NCBI GenBank assembly: GCA_916700875.1
Contig: CAKAKS010000031.1
Span: 6,774,977-6,838,976, forward strand
Direction of reading: 5' to 3'
Length of the DNA stretch: 64,000 nt
From: Sebastes aleutianus
Lineage: Eukaryota > Chordata > Actinopteri > Perciformes > Sebastidae
The notes under the pieces are model-generated. The model had not been told where the DNA came from and searched no databases. It saw only the letters and a program-made list of their open reading frames with translations. Made by a program: the position numbers and the translations under genes. Shown here one piece after another: positions 39,001 to 51,076 of this stretch (the stretch's first letter is position 1; every line of letters starts with the position of its first letter).

Positions 39001-42000
39001 ACATTACTGCCAAGCAGGTGAAATATAGAGTGTTATTGTGGTTTTAGCTGACGTGTTTCGCCTCACTGTTTTGAGATATGCACGTTCATGTCTATTTAGA
39101 GCGAGCAAACGCGAGCCCGACGCTGACTTTCGTTGACTTAACGGCCACAGGTGTCGCTGTTAATAAGCATTTCTGATTCTTACAAACAGTCCCTTTAAAA
39201 ATGGTATGAATCTTGACTTTAACTAATAAATGGGAATGTGTGAAGCATTAGATCAACCAATGATCAACCAGTTCTCTATACGACAGCAATAGCTGTAATT
39301 CCCTATACATGCATGTACAGGTCTGCCTAAGGTGCATTTCCTATGTTTACATTGACATCGTCTGTCAACAAATTACAAGCAGTAAGCAGTAAAGGCGTAA
39401 ATGTGTATCCTGTACAATCGCTTGCAATCAGTCTCCCACATACATTAATGTGTAACTTTGCACTAGGGATGCAAAACCGAACCGTTCAATGACCGATCCG
39501 TGGGCTTGTTGGAGCGTTGCTCCACTATTAGATACAGGCCTGCTAATTATTTGATGAGTTGCCAGAGACATAGAAGAGACAATTATCTGAACATAGGCCT
39601 ACTTCACCATTAAGAAGCCTGCCTTACTTCATGTATAAAATCAGTGTTTTGGCTTCATCTAATATAGAAATATCATTAATTTATATAGTACAGAAATATC
39701 ATTCATTACTATATCAATCAATCAATTTATACATCTGAAACCGTGACCCCAAAAACTGCAATACAAACCGAACCGTGGGCTTGTTGAACCGTTGCACCAC
39801 TGCTTTGTACTGTTGAAATTGATATACAGAAAAGGTGCCACCTTGTGCTTTTTTAATTATTGCCATAGTTAACATAAAAAATACAGTAGTATATGTACAT
39901 GTTCATTGACATAAATATTTAGAGATACAGTAAACTAAGGATTTTGAGCAAGTTATGTTTTTTTTTGCAAATGTTAAGGATGATTCAAGAAATGTACCAA
40001 AAGCTTAATTTGATGAATGCATTGAAATGCTCAGGGTAATAATTTAAGATTATTTATTATTGAGATCGTTTGTAGAATGATAAGAGGAGTGTTGTGACTA
40101 ACCAGCTCGAGTTACACAGATTAATGTATCTGATCAGCTGTGACAGTTTAAGCACATGTCAAACATGACCATGTTTAGTGAGAAGTTGACACACATCCTG
40201 AACAGCAGCCTTAGGGGGGGATCATCATGTTATGCTTCTTAATCTTTTTGTCACATATTCACTGCCTCTTATAAGGTCCTCATAATTTCATTATGCTAAA
40301 TTTGTTCCAAGTCTACAAAGAGATTCTTGTCCTATTTCCAGTTTTTCCTCATTATGTGTCGTAAGAGGGAGTCATCTGCAGACTACCAGTAGTGAATCGA
40401 TTGAGTTTATGTAATGATGTACAGTATATAGTAGCGAGGCGGCGTGATATACGGCGATCTGTGTGTTTAGTATCTAGAGTCCACAATGCACTGGACTGGC
40501 AGAAATGGTCTATAATCCAGAGATCATAATCCAGGGATTACTGGGTTTGCAGCTGGCATGGCATCAGCAGGCGTTCCTCTCGAGGGGTCGGACCCCTCCC
40601 CCACAGCCTAAAACCAGCCGGGGGGTTTGGGGATTGGAGCCGCACTGGGATGAAGCGCATAATTGAGGCGGATGACTCTTAATTTTGTCAGTGTTTTCAC
40701 TTTCGATAATACTTTTTGTTTAACCACTGCGTTTACTTGCTCTTGGAGGCATATCTGAAAAAAAAAAAATTAATGCATGAAAAATGGAACTAGACACTGG
40801 TTATACTGGTAATACTATTTCCATTCAACGCTCCTATAAATGATTATTGTTTTTCTATACCTTCACTGATACCAAAAACTATAACATTTGATCATTGACA
40901 TGGAAAATTCCCATACATACAGTATATATGTAGGTTAAACATGTGATGTTCAATCAAACACTGTTAATATAATCCAGTGAATCTTTTCCTCTGTAACCTG
41001 ATTACACTGCCCCTCCCTCTAATCTCACACAGATATAATCATACTCCCATTCAGTATCATTCAGCACACACACACACACACACGCACACAACTGATGGTT
41101 TTCTAAGATTTTAGGGCTCACAGAAAGATGTTTTATTGGTTATAATCCTGACAGTACACTCTCAATACTGTAATAAAAAAAATAACAGTTTGACATTATT
41201 TCATTGGTTTAGAAGCATCTAAATTGAATTTAACACCAATTTCACTGATTTGAATTTATCTTCTTTCTTTCGTCCTCTTGCTCATTCACTCGTTCAACAT
41301 TTGCTTTAACTGGACAGCTTTAATTATGACTATCGGACTGCTCATTACGATGCAATTTTTGTGAACCTCGGGCTGCAACTAACAATTATTTTCATTATTG
41401 ATTAATCTGCTGTTTTATTTTCTCAATTAATGGGTTAGTTATCTTGTCTACAAATGTCAGAAAATAACAAGAAATGCCCGTCATAGTTTAGCAGAGTGCA
41501 AGGGGACGTGTTTTGTCCCAAAGATATTCAGATTACAATGTTATAAAACAGAGAAACGCAGCAAATCCAGACATGTTAGGACCCGGAACAGGTCAATGTT
41601 TGTTAATTGTTTTAATTTTCGATCAATTGACTAATCGATTGATTGCTTCAGCTCTACACAAACCTATGAACCTGTCCCAACATAAACAATGTTTGAGAGC
41701 CTTTTCATAACACAACAGTAACACGACAGCCTGACAAGTTAAGGTGAGATCACCAGCATGTCATCCTAAACCACCACCAGACTCTGTAGTACCTGTCTTA
41801 TAATATAATATAATATAATAATAATAACAATAATAATAATAATAAAACACCACCAGACTCTCTAGTACCTGTCTTATAATATAATAATAATAATAATAAT
41901 ATTATAAACACCACCAGACTCTGTAGTACCTGTAATACAATATAATATAATAATAATAATAATATTAAGAAATAATAAAAACACCACCAGACACTGTTTT

Positions 42001-45000
42001 ACCTCTTTTATGTCAGTTTTTTTTAATGATACATGAAGTTAGAAATTAATCATCAGCATTTTTAATAATTGAGTAATTATTTAAGTCATTTATTAAGTAA
42101 AAACTCCAGATATTTGCATCTTTTGTCTGTTTTATATATCATTGTAAGTTGAATATATTTGGGTTTTGGACAGTTTGTCGGATGGAACAAGCAAATTGAC
42201 AACGTCATACTGGGAATGAGGAATTTATGATGGCCGACTTTTACTATTGTCTGACATTTTATAGAGTAAATAAAAGATAATGGAAAGAAATGGTTAGTTG
42301 CAGCCCTTTAAGTGTCCAGACCTGCGTCATTGTGTAACACAGATACAGTTGCATGCCTTCACTGCAGGGTGCAGAAACTCTGTGCCAGGAGACCCCATCA
42401 TTTAATCCCTTGTTGTGGGCACAGTTCAACACTAATACATGCTTATCTTTCACTGTAAACAATTACTTTTTGTATCCACTGCTGCCATCAGAATAAATGG
42501 GATGAGGATTAACCCTTAAATGGTTTGTTGTGGCCTTGATTTGTATTAAACCTCAACCTAAGGAATGGATACTTGCAAGGCTGAAAAACGCACATGAGTT
42601 CTGCTTTGAATGGACACTCAAGTACAGGAAATGTTTGTTTGTATATCCAGATGCCCGTGGCTGGCTGTAACCATCTGCCCTGCTGTGCCACCATGCTGTG
42701 CCATCCTCTTCCTTTTTGTGCTGGCCAACTTCACCATGGCAACCTTTATGGATGCTGGTGTGCTCCCAATCGGTTAGTAATCAAAGTGATGTCATGCTTT
42801 CAGAAGAAGAGTTTTGTTTTTTTATTTGTTGAAGTGCTATTTGACCAATTTCACATATCTTTTCCCAGCAAACGAGGACGAGGACAAGGATGACGAGTTC
42901 CGCGCTCCGCTGTATAAGAATGTGGATGTGAAGGGCGTCCAGGTGCGGATGAAGTGGTGTGCTTCCTGTCATTTCTACAGACCGCCGCGCTGCTCCCACT
43001 GCAGCGTTTGTGATCACTGTGTGGAGGTTAGTGCATGGACAGATATGTAGACGAGAGAAAAACTACAACTAACCAGGGGGAGAAAACAAAACCGTTTAAA
43101 TGGGGAAAATGAGTGATGAGAGCGTGGATGGGACAGATGAGGGGAGAAAGTGAGTAGCGCTTACAGTAGCAGTGTGTGTGGGGAAAGTCAATAAAGGGGA
43201 TTTCTGCAGAGTGAATGATGGACAGAGTGTGATGGAGGGAGAGAGATCTCATTAATCAGGTTAATCCTTTTCTCGAAACCCTTGTAGTCTCAGTAGAAAT
43301 GCAATTTGAAAAAGGGTTCAGACAGCCTGCATTAAACAAAGTGTATTTAGAAAGCACAGTGGTTATTTCAACGAATGCGTGATTTTCCAGTGCTGCAAAT
43401 GATTTGATGTGGACCCAGTGTGTCATGTATGTTTTTCTTTAATTTGATCTCTTCTTTTCCCACGATCTCCCCTCAGGACTTCGACCATCACTGTCCCTGG
43501 GTGAACAACTGCATCGGGAGGCGAAACTACCGCTACTTCTTCCTGTTTCTGTTGTCGCTGGCAGTTCACATGATCGGCGTCTTCACCTTCGGCCTCATAT
43601 ACGTCCTACACCACATGGATGAATTATGGAAGCTGCACTGCACTGTCACGTATCCTTATGCACACTCAATCTATGTGCATTTATTCATGTCAAAACATAT
43701 TAAACTTTTGTCCAATTGAGATGAATATGAAGCAGTTTTCCTTAACAGCATTCACAGTTTGGTAGTGATCAGTATATCAGGGCTGTTTCTCATCCCCGTC
43801 CTGGGTCTCACTGGATTCCACTTGTACCTGGTGTCCAGAGGACGCACCACCAATGAACAAGTCAGTTTGATTGACTAAAAAGTGATGTATATCAATAAAG
43901 TAGATCTTTAACTTAAAGGTACAGTGTGTAAGATTTGGCAGTATCTAGTGGTGTGGTTGAAGGTTGCAACCAACTGAGTACCCCTCCGCTCACTCCTCCG
44001 CTTCCGTGACTTCGGTAATGTGAGCCGCCAAGTGCAAAACCGTAGTAACACCGACTCGCTCAGAGGCCATCCTTACCATAATAACACTATTTTCGGAGCA
44101 CCTGAAGTCAGATGGCGGTTGGCGGTGCTACGGTTTTGCACTCTACAGCTCACGAACCGCAGTTTCACAAGCGTGTCGGAAAACTACAGTGGCCCTCTGG
44201 TAACGTAAATACACGAAAGGCTCTCTCTAGAGCCAGTGTTTGGTTTGCCCTTTCTGGGCTACTGTACAAACATGGCGGAGCAGCATGGCGATCTCCATGA
44301 AGAGGACCCGCTCCCTATGTATATATGAAGGGCTCATTGTAAGCTAACGAGAATGCGATTCTTAGTTTCAGGTGATTATACACTAATGAAAACATAGTTA
44401 TCAATATTATATTCCATTTCTGCTAATAGATCCCCTGTCATGCTACACACTGTTCCTTTAACAATGGTGCTATTTTGATCTATTATCTATTATTATCTCT
44501 AACATATGATTTATTGACATTCGTACAATAATGAATTATAAACAGTTGTGCTTGTATCTCTTCCTTGTCCCTCAGGTAACTGGGAAGTTTCAAGGAGGAG
44601 TAAATCCCTTCACGCGAGGTTGTTGCAACAACCTGGAGTATCTGGTTTGCAGCCCCATCTCCCCAAAGTAAGAGCCATTTCTTCTTCTTAACCGTCAGTT
44701 TTTCAAGGAAGTCTTCCAACTCACTGGCTGACACTTTGTTGTTTGTCATGTCACACCAGCTACACAGCGAGGCCCTGCAAGAAAACAGTGATCCACATTC
44801 AGCCTCCGTTCCTGAGACCAGAGATCGACAGGCAGAGGCCGGTGAAAGTCAGGGACAACGGGATACAGAGTCAGGATCTCCAAAATAAAGTATGCATGAA
44901 CAAATTACATTCAAAGTTAAATATTTACTCACACATCATCTAAGGGTTGTAACCTCAGTTGTCAAGGGATCAGATCTCTCAAGTATTTTTCTTTTTCTCT

Positions 45001-47138
45001 CCTGCCAGCGAACCTCAGCCGGAGCTGTTGAGCTGTCAGACATCAAACAAATGAAAACTCCACCACCACTGCCACCAAAACCAAACCACGGGCTGCTGAA
45101 AAGCCAACTAGCTGTCATGGACGGTACTGTAGGATGGCACACATACAGTATATACTGTGATAACCAGACACATATTTCTACAGCTTACATACTTCAATTA
45201 AGGGTTACGTCCGGTGAGATTTTTGTTTTTGTTGATAACAACCCTATAAACATGTGTTAGTGTAGCCAAAGCCTGATACAGTTTGTTCCTCCCTTCCTTG
45301 TGCCATTTTTGTTTCAAATCTACTCAATCTCATCAATGCACCCTACAGTTGCACTGGGAGTATGTCGATCCCACATACACCCTGCTCTAGTGCCGTAATT
45401 ACATACTCAGGCTTGTGCAGCAAATGTGTATTAATCCGCGGCTGAAAGTAATCCCCAATAAATGCACTATTTCCTCGTATTCGAGTAATGTTTGCTAAAA
45501 ACTACGGTGCCCAGCTGTTTTAAGGAATTATTAAAAATGTAAAACATATATTCGTGACTTGCTTTTTAAAGATTTACATTTTCAGTAGGAACCAACTAAC
45601 TCTAAAAATATTGAATATCTGTTTTTTTGTTTTTTTCCAGAGATGGGACACCATACAAAATCTATCATTCCTGTATCCATTCCCACTGTGCCGCAGCTAC
45701 GGCCCGTCCTGGAAGCCATATCCAGAGGATCGTCACCCATTCCTCCAGAGCAGGTGCTTTCCAGTCTAATATGAATTTGTTGTATTGTTGAAGCCTCATT
45801 ATCAAAGTCCTGGTTTTGATCCTTGTCTGACAGACTTTGCTGTCTGGTTTTTGTTGTGTTGTTTAGTTGCTGAAGACATCAGAGCAACAAGGGAACAACA
45901 GAGAGCCTAAAGGAAGCCCCAGGAGAGGCAGCCACCAGACCGGCCTTCCTGTCCAGACCAACACCATCTCCAGCTCGCTGCAGCTCAACTCTCTGACGCT
46001 CAACTCCCGCTCTCTCTCCCTCAAACACAGCAGTCGCCACGGCAGCAGGTCCCAGCTACCTGCCATGCATGGTGATTTTGGATCCAACCCCCCACCTGGG
46101 ATCATCAGCTCTTCCGGCCTGCTGGGCAACCACAGCAGCAGCAGCCTCTCCTATGATAACCTCATTAACCCTGCAGACCCTCAGTTCCTGGCTCAGAGAG
46201 GGGGTCCTCCGGTCGGCTACCACCCTCACTACATGGCTGTGGGCGCAGATGGGACTGTGGTGCAGCGGCCCTCTTCTCACGGCTACAGTCCCGTGTTTAT
46301 GGGCGTCGCCAGGCAGTCTCCTCAGCCTCGAGATCCCTCACCTTCTTTGCAGGGCCTCACCTCAAGGGATCCCTCACCTTCCTTCCAAGGCTTCATTCAA
46401 AGAGACCCTTCTCCGGCTTTTCAAGGGCTGATGCCGAGAGACCTCGCGTCCCAAACATCACGAGACCTCACCCCTCCAGGTCTGACGATGCGGGATTTGA
46501 CCTCTCAAGGTCTTCGAGACAGCCTTCGCGATCTCGGCCCGCAGGGTTTGACACCACAGAAGTCTGCCGCTGTCGCACGCTATGATAGCTTTTCAAAAAC
46601 CATCATGGCATCAATCCACGAGAGACGAGAGATGGAGGAGAGGGAGAGGATGCTGCGTCTCCAAGCCAGATCCCAAGCCCTGTACGGCCCGGATGTGGGG
46701 ATCTATGACATCCCCAGTAGGAGGAGTCTACCACCAGACAACATCCGACCTGCGGGCTCCCGTGGACCGACTCCTCCAGCCTACGGCTCCAGGGAGTTTC
46801 TGATGAGTACGGGCCTTCTTGGCTATGGCATGAGGACCTCACCTCTCTCCAGCTCCTCCACGTCGTCTCTGACTCGAGGCCCGAAAACGTCCAGCTCTCC
46901 TCTGCAGAGCAGCAGCAGCAGCAGCCTGCAAAGCAAGGGCAGGTCTTCCTCTCCGGCTTACTGCCCTCACGACAGACAGACTCAACCCCTCCCTTCCTCT
47001 ACATCCACTCTGCCCCGTTTACCCTCCTCCTCCACCTCCTCCGCCCCCTCATACGCCTCCTATGGCACCGCGAAACGGTCCTCGCTCACATACTCCTCTG
47101 AGGGGAAGGACTCGGTCACCCTGGGAGCCCTGAAATAA
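33054..47138 (+). CDS. zdhhc8: Palmitoyltransferase ZDHHC8-type, 10 coding exons
   Basis: DHHC S-acyltransferase transferring palmitate to protein cysteines at membranes. Exons: 33054-33157, 42651-42772, 42869-43026, 43477-43649, 43749-43860, 44576-44667, 44760-44889, 45009-45123, 45641-45753, 45867-47138; phases close to 796 residues. Two TM segments precede the cysteine-rich domain (CASCHFYRPPRCSHCSVC), then DHHC with catalytic Cys at residue 134, as in human ZDHHC5/8. Two more TMs, a TTxE motif (219-222) and the NPFTRGCC motif follow. RYDSFSKTIMASIHERRE in the tail fits ZDHHC8 better than ZDHHC5. The last exon contains a tandem RDPSP expansion. The protein ends in GALK rather than the ISV PDZ ligand of human ZDHHC5/8. 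The teleost paralogue letter is not assigned. Confidence 0.92.
34394..34712 (+). mobile_element. Dispersed GATTAATC-rich element, copy A
   Basis: Begins AGGGTTGAATCTAACGAC and ends near TTAATTGTTGAAGTGCT. It shares TTTTCATTGTCGATTAATC, GATGACGTCCTCAAATGTC and AAAGATATTCAGTTTACTGT with the reverse-oriented copy at 58295-58640, and more loosely with 41369-41656, 42020-42308 and about 28240-28580. It is a short non-autonomous repeat common in fish. Confidence 0.7.
36245..37345 (+). mobile_element. TTAA-type element, copy 2, interrupted by another insertion
   Basis: The same family as 24855-25279. The left part runs 36245-36698 and the right tail 37287-37345 (GCAATGGCAATAAAAATGCTC to GCACCTTTTAA). 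The tail is displaced by the insertion at 36699-37286. It contains a short tandem of CTGCACTGCT at about 36478-36507. Confidence 0.75.
36699..37286. mobile_element. Insertion with 8-bp target duplication inside another element
   Basis: Flanked by identical 8-mers GTTGAGAG at 36691-36698 and 37287-37294, inside the element 36245-37345. It ends with ATACAGTCTATG and contains CAAGATGGCGACGGCC. The 8-bp duplication fits hAT-superfamily transposition, although the terminal inverted repeats are weak. No coding capacity. Confidence 0.75.
38521..39200. mobile_element. Dispersed element with TAGGGCTGACCCGAATGCTT left end
   Basis: The first ~90 bases match 56120-56210 in the same orientation. The interior differs from that copy and contains two adjacent hairpins (38810-38882 and 38882-38948). 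A right terminus is not recognisable, so the element may be composite or truncated. Confidence 0.5.
38810..38948. repeat. Two back-to-back inverted repeats
   Basis: First pair: 38810-38831 against 38860-38882 (GAGAAACGTTATCATCTCC core, one base gap). Second pair: 38882-38900 against 38925-38948 (CTTCCTGCTTCAGCCCC core, one or two differences). The second begins where the first ends. Confidence 0.9.
39470..39805. mobile_element. Short dispersed element with duplicated terminal motif
   Basis: Starts TAGGGATGCAAAACCGAACCG and ends around TGTTGAACCGTTGCACCAC. The motif CCGTGGGCTTGTTG(G/A) followed by (A/G)CGTTGC occurs near both ends (39508 and 39773) in direct orientation. AACCGAACCGTG sequence is typical of a common fish repeat. 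No coding capacity. Confidence 0.45.
41369..41656 (+). mobile_element. GATTAATC-rich dispersed element, copy B (diverged)
   Basis: Begins GGGCTGCAACTAACAATTAT and ends GATTGCTTCAGCTCTAC. The gapped order of blocks follows copy A (34394-34712), with AAAGATATTCAGATTAC in the middle. Confidence 0.65.
41766..42005. repeat. Minisatellite, four copies with AT-rich spacers
   Basis: The motif ACCACCAGACTCTGTAGTACC, or a close variant, occurs four times (about 41772, 41849, 41911 and 41983). Each of the first three copies is followed by a TATAATATAATAATAATAA spacer. Periods are roughly 60-80 bases and the fourth copy is degraded. Confidence 0.85.
42020..42308 (-). mobile_element. GATTAATC-type dispersed element, reverse copy (diverged)
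   Basis: On the reverse strand it begins at TAAAGGGCTGCAACTAACC (42290-42308 on the plus strand). The body loosely follows the family at 34394 and 41369, with TTTGGGTTTTGGACAGTTTG in the middle. Confidence 0.45.
43913..44461. mobile_element. TTAA-type short element, copy 2 (zdhhc8 intron 5)
   Basis: Left end TTAAAGGTACAGTGTGTAAG and right end CTACACACTGTTCCTTTAA are inverted repeats of the family at 30660-31011, here in opposite orientation. The interior has an extra region with a foldback: 44032-44045 (GTGCAAAACCGTAG) is the exact complement of 44128-44141. Confidence 0.75.
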
Positions 47139-47560
47139 AAACATACTCCACGTTTCTGATGGTGTGAATGAATCATCTATGCAGTGTTAGTCTCAGTCTT
47201 CACAGCTCTGAAATACTTTGTAAATAAGAGGCCATATGGGGCTTTCCTGTGTGGGAGGGTGTGTGAGAATACACAGTGAAGGATAAACTAGAAATATTCT
47301 TTAAATGTCACGCAAGTTTGACCAAACGGTGAATCTCAGGATAGTTGTGCCTCCTCTTACAAACAGAGCGAGCTCTATAAACTCAGTCAAAGCAGAAGAG
47401 CTATGTGAAGAATGCATATTAACTTATTATCTGTTTGTATGTGTTTTGATATTGCTTTTGTGAAACAATGTAATACCATATCATCTAAATATGTCTCCCG
47501 CTGCAAAATTACCCATTTTAATAGAATTTTGTAGTCGTTTATATGAATAAACTTATTTTG
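47139..47560 (+). other. zdhhc8: zdhhc8 3' UTR
   Basis: Follows TAA at 47136-47138. A consensus AATAAA lies at 47546-47551 in an AT/T-rich context, giving a 3' UTR of about 410-430 bases. Confidence 0.6.
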
Positions 47561-50500
47561 TAATTTTCATTTCTGTTTATTTTCTCGTGTGAATGGCTGC
47601 CAATGAAGGCACCTGCACAGGGCTACAGTAGAATTTAATAACATTGTGAATGAGGGCTTTACATATTTAAACCACCTGCTGCTAAGCAGCAACAGGAAAA
47701 ATGCATTTTCCTGTTGGTTATCAATCTTGCCTCAAAGATATTATACTTACGCTGCTTTTTTTCTTCCAAATCACAAGATGATTTTAGCTCATAACTCAAC
47801 AGATGCCATGCTTTATGGAGCCACGATGCACTTATAGTCATTTCCGTTTTAAAACTGCTACAATGCATACATTTGTAAAGCAGTGATGATAGTATCGCTG
47901 GGGAAAAAAATGAAATTATGACATGTAATGGGGAATTTAATGTGTGGAAGAGTAATTCGCTGGCTCTGCAATGCCAGTTTCTATATTGCATTTGTGTATG
48001 GCACCCTCTAGTGAACAGTTACAGAATGTGGTGTGATGTTGGTGAGGCAGTCAGATCCAGTAGATGATGCTGTTGTGTGGAAAATGCCAGAAAACAGCAT
48101 GTCGTTGATGTCGAGGGCTAATGGAAAAGACCAGGGGAGGCTCTACAGTGTGCTCTATATTCCAAAAGGTCCATTTCACACAGCAGGTTATTATCTCTAC
48201 AGGCAGCTCACATTGAAATAGTCAGAAAAATCAAGAATAATTTACAAACTTCACAAGGCAGAAATCAAATTCTACCTTTCTTCATTTAATCTAGAGGATA
48301 AAAAGCATGTTTTTTCATGTTTCATTGGGGTCAGATGAGGAATCAAGTTTTGCATTTTCCTTTTTTCAGACAGCTTCAAACGCCTGCTCCTCTGGCTGCA
48401 TGGCCTTCAGTCTGAGGACAGGCTCGTGACTCACTCAGGAGCTTTGTGACAAAAATATTTCTAATAACAGCAACTTTTATTACCTTGAGCCGTGATCGAC
48501 AATCACACGCTTTTGTTTAGGCAATAAACGACATGGCTTGACACTTTGAGGTTGGAGCTTGTCATGTGAGTTATTGTTGCGCTTGACCTTACATAGCAGG
48601 TGGATAGTGCAGATTTGACAACAGGAAAAGCTTGAAAGGATTGACTGATTGAAACTGTTGGCAGTCATTTACAACGCGGCTGAATAACTGACAGATCTCA
48701 CCCCAGACCGGTAAATTCAGTAAGAACGACAACTCACTCACGCGGGCTTAGTTAAAGACCTGACAACAACAAAAGATGTGGAGCACGAACAATAAAAGCC
48801 TCTCAGTTAGAGTGCCAGTCCCACAGAGCAACAAGTGGAGTGTAAACAACATTGTTCGGGACTCATCGGAGCAGTTGTTCATGCCAAAAATGTCTAACAA
48901 GATCGCAGATTATATTACACAGACTTTTCACTCAAGAGACTGTGCAGACGACAGTAAGGAGAGAGGAGAGAGATGAGGACAATACCAGGGCCTTTAAAGT
49001 ATCATTAGAACCCAAGAGGAATGTGAACAAGCTGCAATTTATATGAGTCATTGACGTCCTCTCCTCGAGAGCCAGAGCTCAACAGATTTTGTAAAGAGTT
49101 GTTTTATTTCTAATCTATTATTTTCTTTCTACAGAGAAAAGGATGCAGCATAGTCTAAACTGCAGCACATCCTGTTTATTAAAGGATAGATTCCCAGTTC
49201 TTCCACACATGAACAGGTACACTGAAACTGATTTTGGTCCCTGCATATGAGAGAGCAAGAGGGAGAAATGAGAGGTCCCTTCCTACCACAATTATAATGT
49301 AAGACTCTTTTTTCCCGTCAAGGACCCCTAAACTGACAGAGCAGATTTTGTCCCAGGGTCTCCAATCTGTTAGGATTTTTGCTTTTAGATGTTTTGTTAT
49401 AGAAAGTGTATGAAACCCATGACCAAAATAGTCTTAGATTCTGTCTTTGTGTTACTTATGGATGTCAGTATAGTGAAAATAAATGATTCTAACGATTTCC
49501 CCTGGAAAGGACTTTGAAAACCACTGGTGTAAGCTACAGCATATCCTGTTTAGTAAAGGAGAATTCCCAGTTTTTCCACATGCACATTGAAACAGATTTT
49601 GTCCCCTGTCTCTTCCTCTTCCCATCCATACTGGCTGTGAAGAGATCCCAGCCTTTTCTCCTCTCAAAAAGGGGCTTTTCCAAAACGGTCATCACAGTGT
49701 GACCAATGCTGGCTTAGGGTTTTACAGGTGTATTTGCAAAATTTGTGTTTGTAAAGTTTATACAGTATACTTTATATAAGGCTATAAGACTTGCCACAAG
49801 TGAAAGTCATTTAAGTGAGACAGAAAACTTTTCTATCTCCAACGTCTGTACCAAAAACAAAGCAACAAATCAATGACACAAAAAAAAAAGCATCACTATA
49901 AATACCCATAGGGCTCCCACTCTGGTTTGGTAGTTTCAGTCAGGAAAGTACTAATGAGTTTCCTTTTGGTCAAAATGTACATCATGAACAGAAAGAAGCA
50001 CATCACAATCCCACAGTTACAGAAAAGAACCCATTACAACCATGTTCTCCTCCTTCATAGCTTGTAAATCTATATTTCCCAACACGTGCCTGTTATTGTT
50101 CTTGTCCTGTAGTCTCTATTATTATCTTGCAATGTTGAAGGAGTCTCAGGGGGGGTAATGGTGCTGAAATGTTGAAATGACTCTCCTATTTCAAAACACA
50201 TTCAAACCTTTTACGAGTCGGTGTTCACATCCATAATGATCACTGTTGTATGTCAGGATAGACATCTGGATGTTCTTCTGTTGTTTTTCTTCCTCGCTGT
50301 CTTCGCTGTTGTTCCCCTCCCTCTCACCCATCCTAGTTGCAGTAGCCGGGGGTAAAATGGTAATGGCGGTAATGACTTGGCTGCTGTGCAAAGAGGGATA
50401 TTGCAGGTCGTTGACTTAGAGTAGATCAAAAGTATTCAGTGCAGAATGGTGTCTGAGAAGCCCTCCGTCTTACATCATGCTATTTTTACAATTTGTCTCC

Positions 50501-51076
50501 ATATCGAATTCATCTTAAAAGAAAAGGCTGGTTTCCTCAGACTCTACATTTGTCTCAAATTTGTCTCAAGCTGGAAGTATGAAGTGGTAGTCATGGTGAC
50601 GAGGAATGACGTGTTGAGCCGCACATATAAAAGCAGAGGCCACAATTCATTCTGCACCTGATCGTTGACCTGAGGAGCTGCTGACCTGCTGGAAAGTGAC
50701 TCTTCAACTGACAAAAAAAGGGCAGAATTTTGAGACACCGACTTTAATAAAACCTTGAACTGTGGAAACCGTCAGGAACAAGCTGTTCAACTGTTCACCT
50801 GTCATTACATTGTCACTTACATTTCTAATTCAAATGCAGCTAACAGATCATTTTGGAAACCATATGTATCATTTCGTTGTTAGAGAAGCAGACAGCCAAT
50901 CTGACCCTTACGAAAAATAGTATACTTCAAGTTTATTTTATGAAGTATACTTAAGTTCTAAAGTTCAAATATATTTCCCCAAAGTATACTTTATGAAGTA
51001 AGAATGCGAATATCAATGTACTAGTACTTGTAAGTGTACTAATTCAATACTTTTTGGGACTAAATTGGGGGATCCT
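47561..51076. other. Intergenic, no gene seen
   Basis: Mixed AT-rich sequence. Two related ~100-base segments at about 49155-49265 and 49525-49605 share CAGCA(C/T)ATCCTGTTTA, TTCCCAGTT(C/T)TTCCACA and TGAAAC(T/A)GATTTTG(G/T)(T/C)CC. Nothing else is supportable. Confidence 0.4.

Larger units (their letters stand above)
33158..42650 (+). other. zdhhc8: zdhhc8 intron 1 (9.5 kb)
   Basis: Bounded by donor GTAAGT at 33158 and acceptor ending ATATCCAG at 42650. It contains dispersed elements at 34394-34712, 36245-37345, 38521-39200, 39470-39805, 41369-41656 and 42020-42308 and a minisatellite at 41766-42005. No other gene is supportable inside it. Long first introns often carry enhancers, but nothing in the sequence shows one here. 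Confidence 0.75.

Noticed and set aside
41766..42005. CRISPR-like array
   Set aside because: Only four uneven copies, with AT-rich simple-sequence spacers that resemble each other, in a vertebrate intron. It is a minisatellite.
46056..46842. Frames overlapping the zdhhc8 last exon in other frames and strands
   Set aside because: Shadow frames of a GC-rich coding exon; the plus-strand zdhhc8 frame is the one continuous with the upstream exons.
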